This document shows positions 63,577 to 64,000 of a stretch of 64,000 nt of DNA, piece by piece. Position 1 is the first letter of the stretch, and each line of letters starts with the position of its first letter. This DNA comes from an uncultured Pseudomonas sp. (lineage in GTDB: Bacteria; Pseudomonadota; Gammaproteobacteria; Pseudomonadales; Pseudomonadaceae). The position numbers were made by a program, and so were the translations under genes. Under the pieces are notes generated by a model. The model did no database searches and was not told where the DNA came from. It worked only from the letters and a program-made list of their open reading frames with translations. The DNA lies in NCBI GenBank assembly GCA_943914515.1, contig CALUCI010000001.1, positions 38,235 through 102,234 on the forward strand, written 5' to 3'.

Positions 63577-64000
63577 GCAATCGCCGACAAGGTCACCAGC
63601 CCTACCAGCACCACGAACACGTTCGAGGCCTTACCCGAGTATTTGCGCAGCGACGGCACCTTGTTGATCGCGTACATCGGCATCAGGAACAGCAGGCAGG
63701 CGATCACCGGACCACCCATGGACTCGATCATCCCCAGGATGCTCGGGTTCAGGGTCGCCACCAGCCAGCAGGTCAGCACCATGAACAATGCGGTCAGTTG
63801 TTCCAGGCGCTTGGCCGGCAGCGTCCGGCCACGACCGCGCATGCCTTTGACGATCAGGCCCTGGAAGCCTTCACTGGCGCCAATGTAATGGCCCAGGAAC
63901 GATTTGGTGATCGCCACCAGCGCGATCAGTGGCGCGACGAAAGCGATCACCGGCGTCTGGAAGTGGTTGGCCAGGTACGACAGGATCGAGATGTTCTGCG
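63558..64000 (-). CDS. SdaC-type serine/threonine transporter, 3' part
   Basis: The frame is open to the right edge, so only the C-terminal 147 codons are present. 'SYLANHFQTP' followed by 'VIAFVAPLIALVAITKSFLG' and 'HYIGASEGFQGLIVKG', and a late 'LMPMYAINKVPSLRKYSG', are typical of the SdaC/TdcC (HAAAP) family of proton-coupled serine/threonine importers. At least three hydrophobic segments are in view. Convergent and slightly overlapping with the patatin gene. Confidence 0.85.
   Translation of the reverse strand, partial: QNISILSYLANHFQTPVIAFVAPLIALVAITKSFLGHYIGASEGFQGLIVKGMRGRGRTLPAKRLEQLTALFMVLTCWLVATLNPSILGMIESMGGPVIACLLFLMPMYAINKVPSLRKYSGKASNVFVVLVGLVTLSAIAYSVVA

Overview
The window looks like a Pseudomonas chromosome, most likely from the fluorescens/putida side of the genus. 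The outer parts are GC-rich, with tightly packed operons whose products (Kup, NikABCDE/NikR, PhzF, a DUF4142 protein, a YghA-like SDR, a REP element near 60.6 kb) are typical of the genus. About 32 kb in the middle (roughly 18.1-50.2 kb) is visibly less GC-rich, has few recognisable housekeeping genes, and reads as a mobile cargo island. No sequence database could be searched; family names rest on motifs read by eye.

Left chromosomal part (1-17.9 kb): the 3' part of a TonB-dependent siderophore-type receptor is followed by its ATPase, binding protein and permease. Next come the potassium transporter kup and a convergent nikABCDE operon read divergently from nikR. After these are a secreted protein of unknown role, a coupled pair (OGG-fold DNA glycosylase-like protein and thymidylate-kinase-like protein), a small DUF6678-like protein, a LysR regulator with a quinone-oxidoreductase-type dehydrogenase, and a VOC-family protein.

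Island (18.1-50.2 kb): the left end carries a solitary tyrosine integrase. The right end carries three overlapping genes that I recognise as the gamma-mobile-trio (GmtY, GmtZ, GmtX), a recombinase set associated with islands that carry defence genes. A 9-base motif, CTTAGTACA, occurs once in inverted orientation at the left edge and twice, with degenerate copies, at the right edge. The cargo between them includes: (a) a three-gene ABC-three-component-like system (Cap4-like nuclease domain protein, small middle protein, Rad50-like ATPase with a zinc hook); (b) a membrane protein; (c) a PD-(D/E)xK nuclease-like protein overlapping an unknown partner; (d) an HTH-ParA fusion; (e) a YaaW/UPF0174 protein overlapping a coiled-coil membrane protein; (f) a 1494-residue sacsin/NO VEIN-like ATPase with a C-terminal DUF3883 nuclease-like domain, preceded by a cluster of TTTGGCAC repeats; (g) a DUF4236-like protein; (h) a four-gene RiPP cluster; (i) a zinc-ribbon protein, an HNH protein and an orphan DUF3320 fragment.

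The most exciting locus is the RiPP cluster at 37.8-41.6 kb. A 60-residue precursor ends in a Tyr/His/Arg-rich core and is translationally coupled to a fused radical SAM/SPASM-HExxH enzyme. An UPF0489-type peptide arginase and a GNAT acetyltransferase follow in the same operon. The gene content predicts a peptide with a Tyr- or His-centred cyclophane, beta-hydroxylation, Arg-to-ornithine conversion and possibly acetylation, encoded inside a defence-type island.

Right chromosomal part (50.3-64 kb): a histidine phosphatase, a DUF4142 protein, an SDR oxidoreductase, a PLP-dependent serine/threonine dehydratase coupled to a PhzF-like protein, a flavin reductase, a DUF3313 lipoprotein, a GMC oxidoreductase with a two-haem cytochrome c lipoprotein, a patatin-like lipase interrupted by a membrane domain, and the 3' end of an SdaC-type serine transporter. 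I saw no tRNA, rRNA, CRISPR array or insertion sequence.
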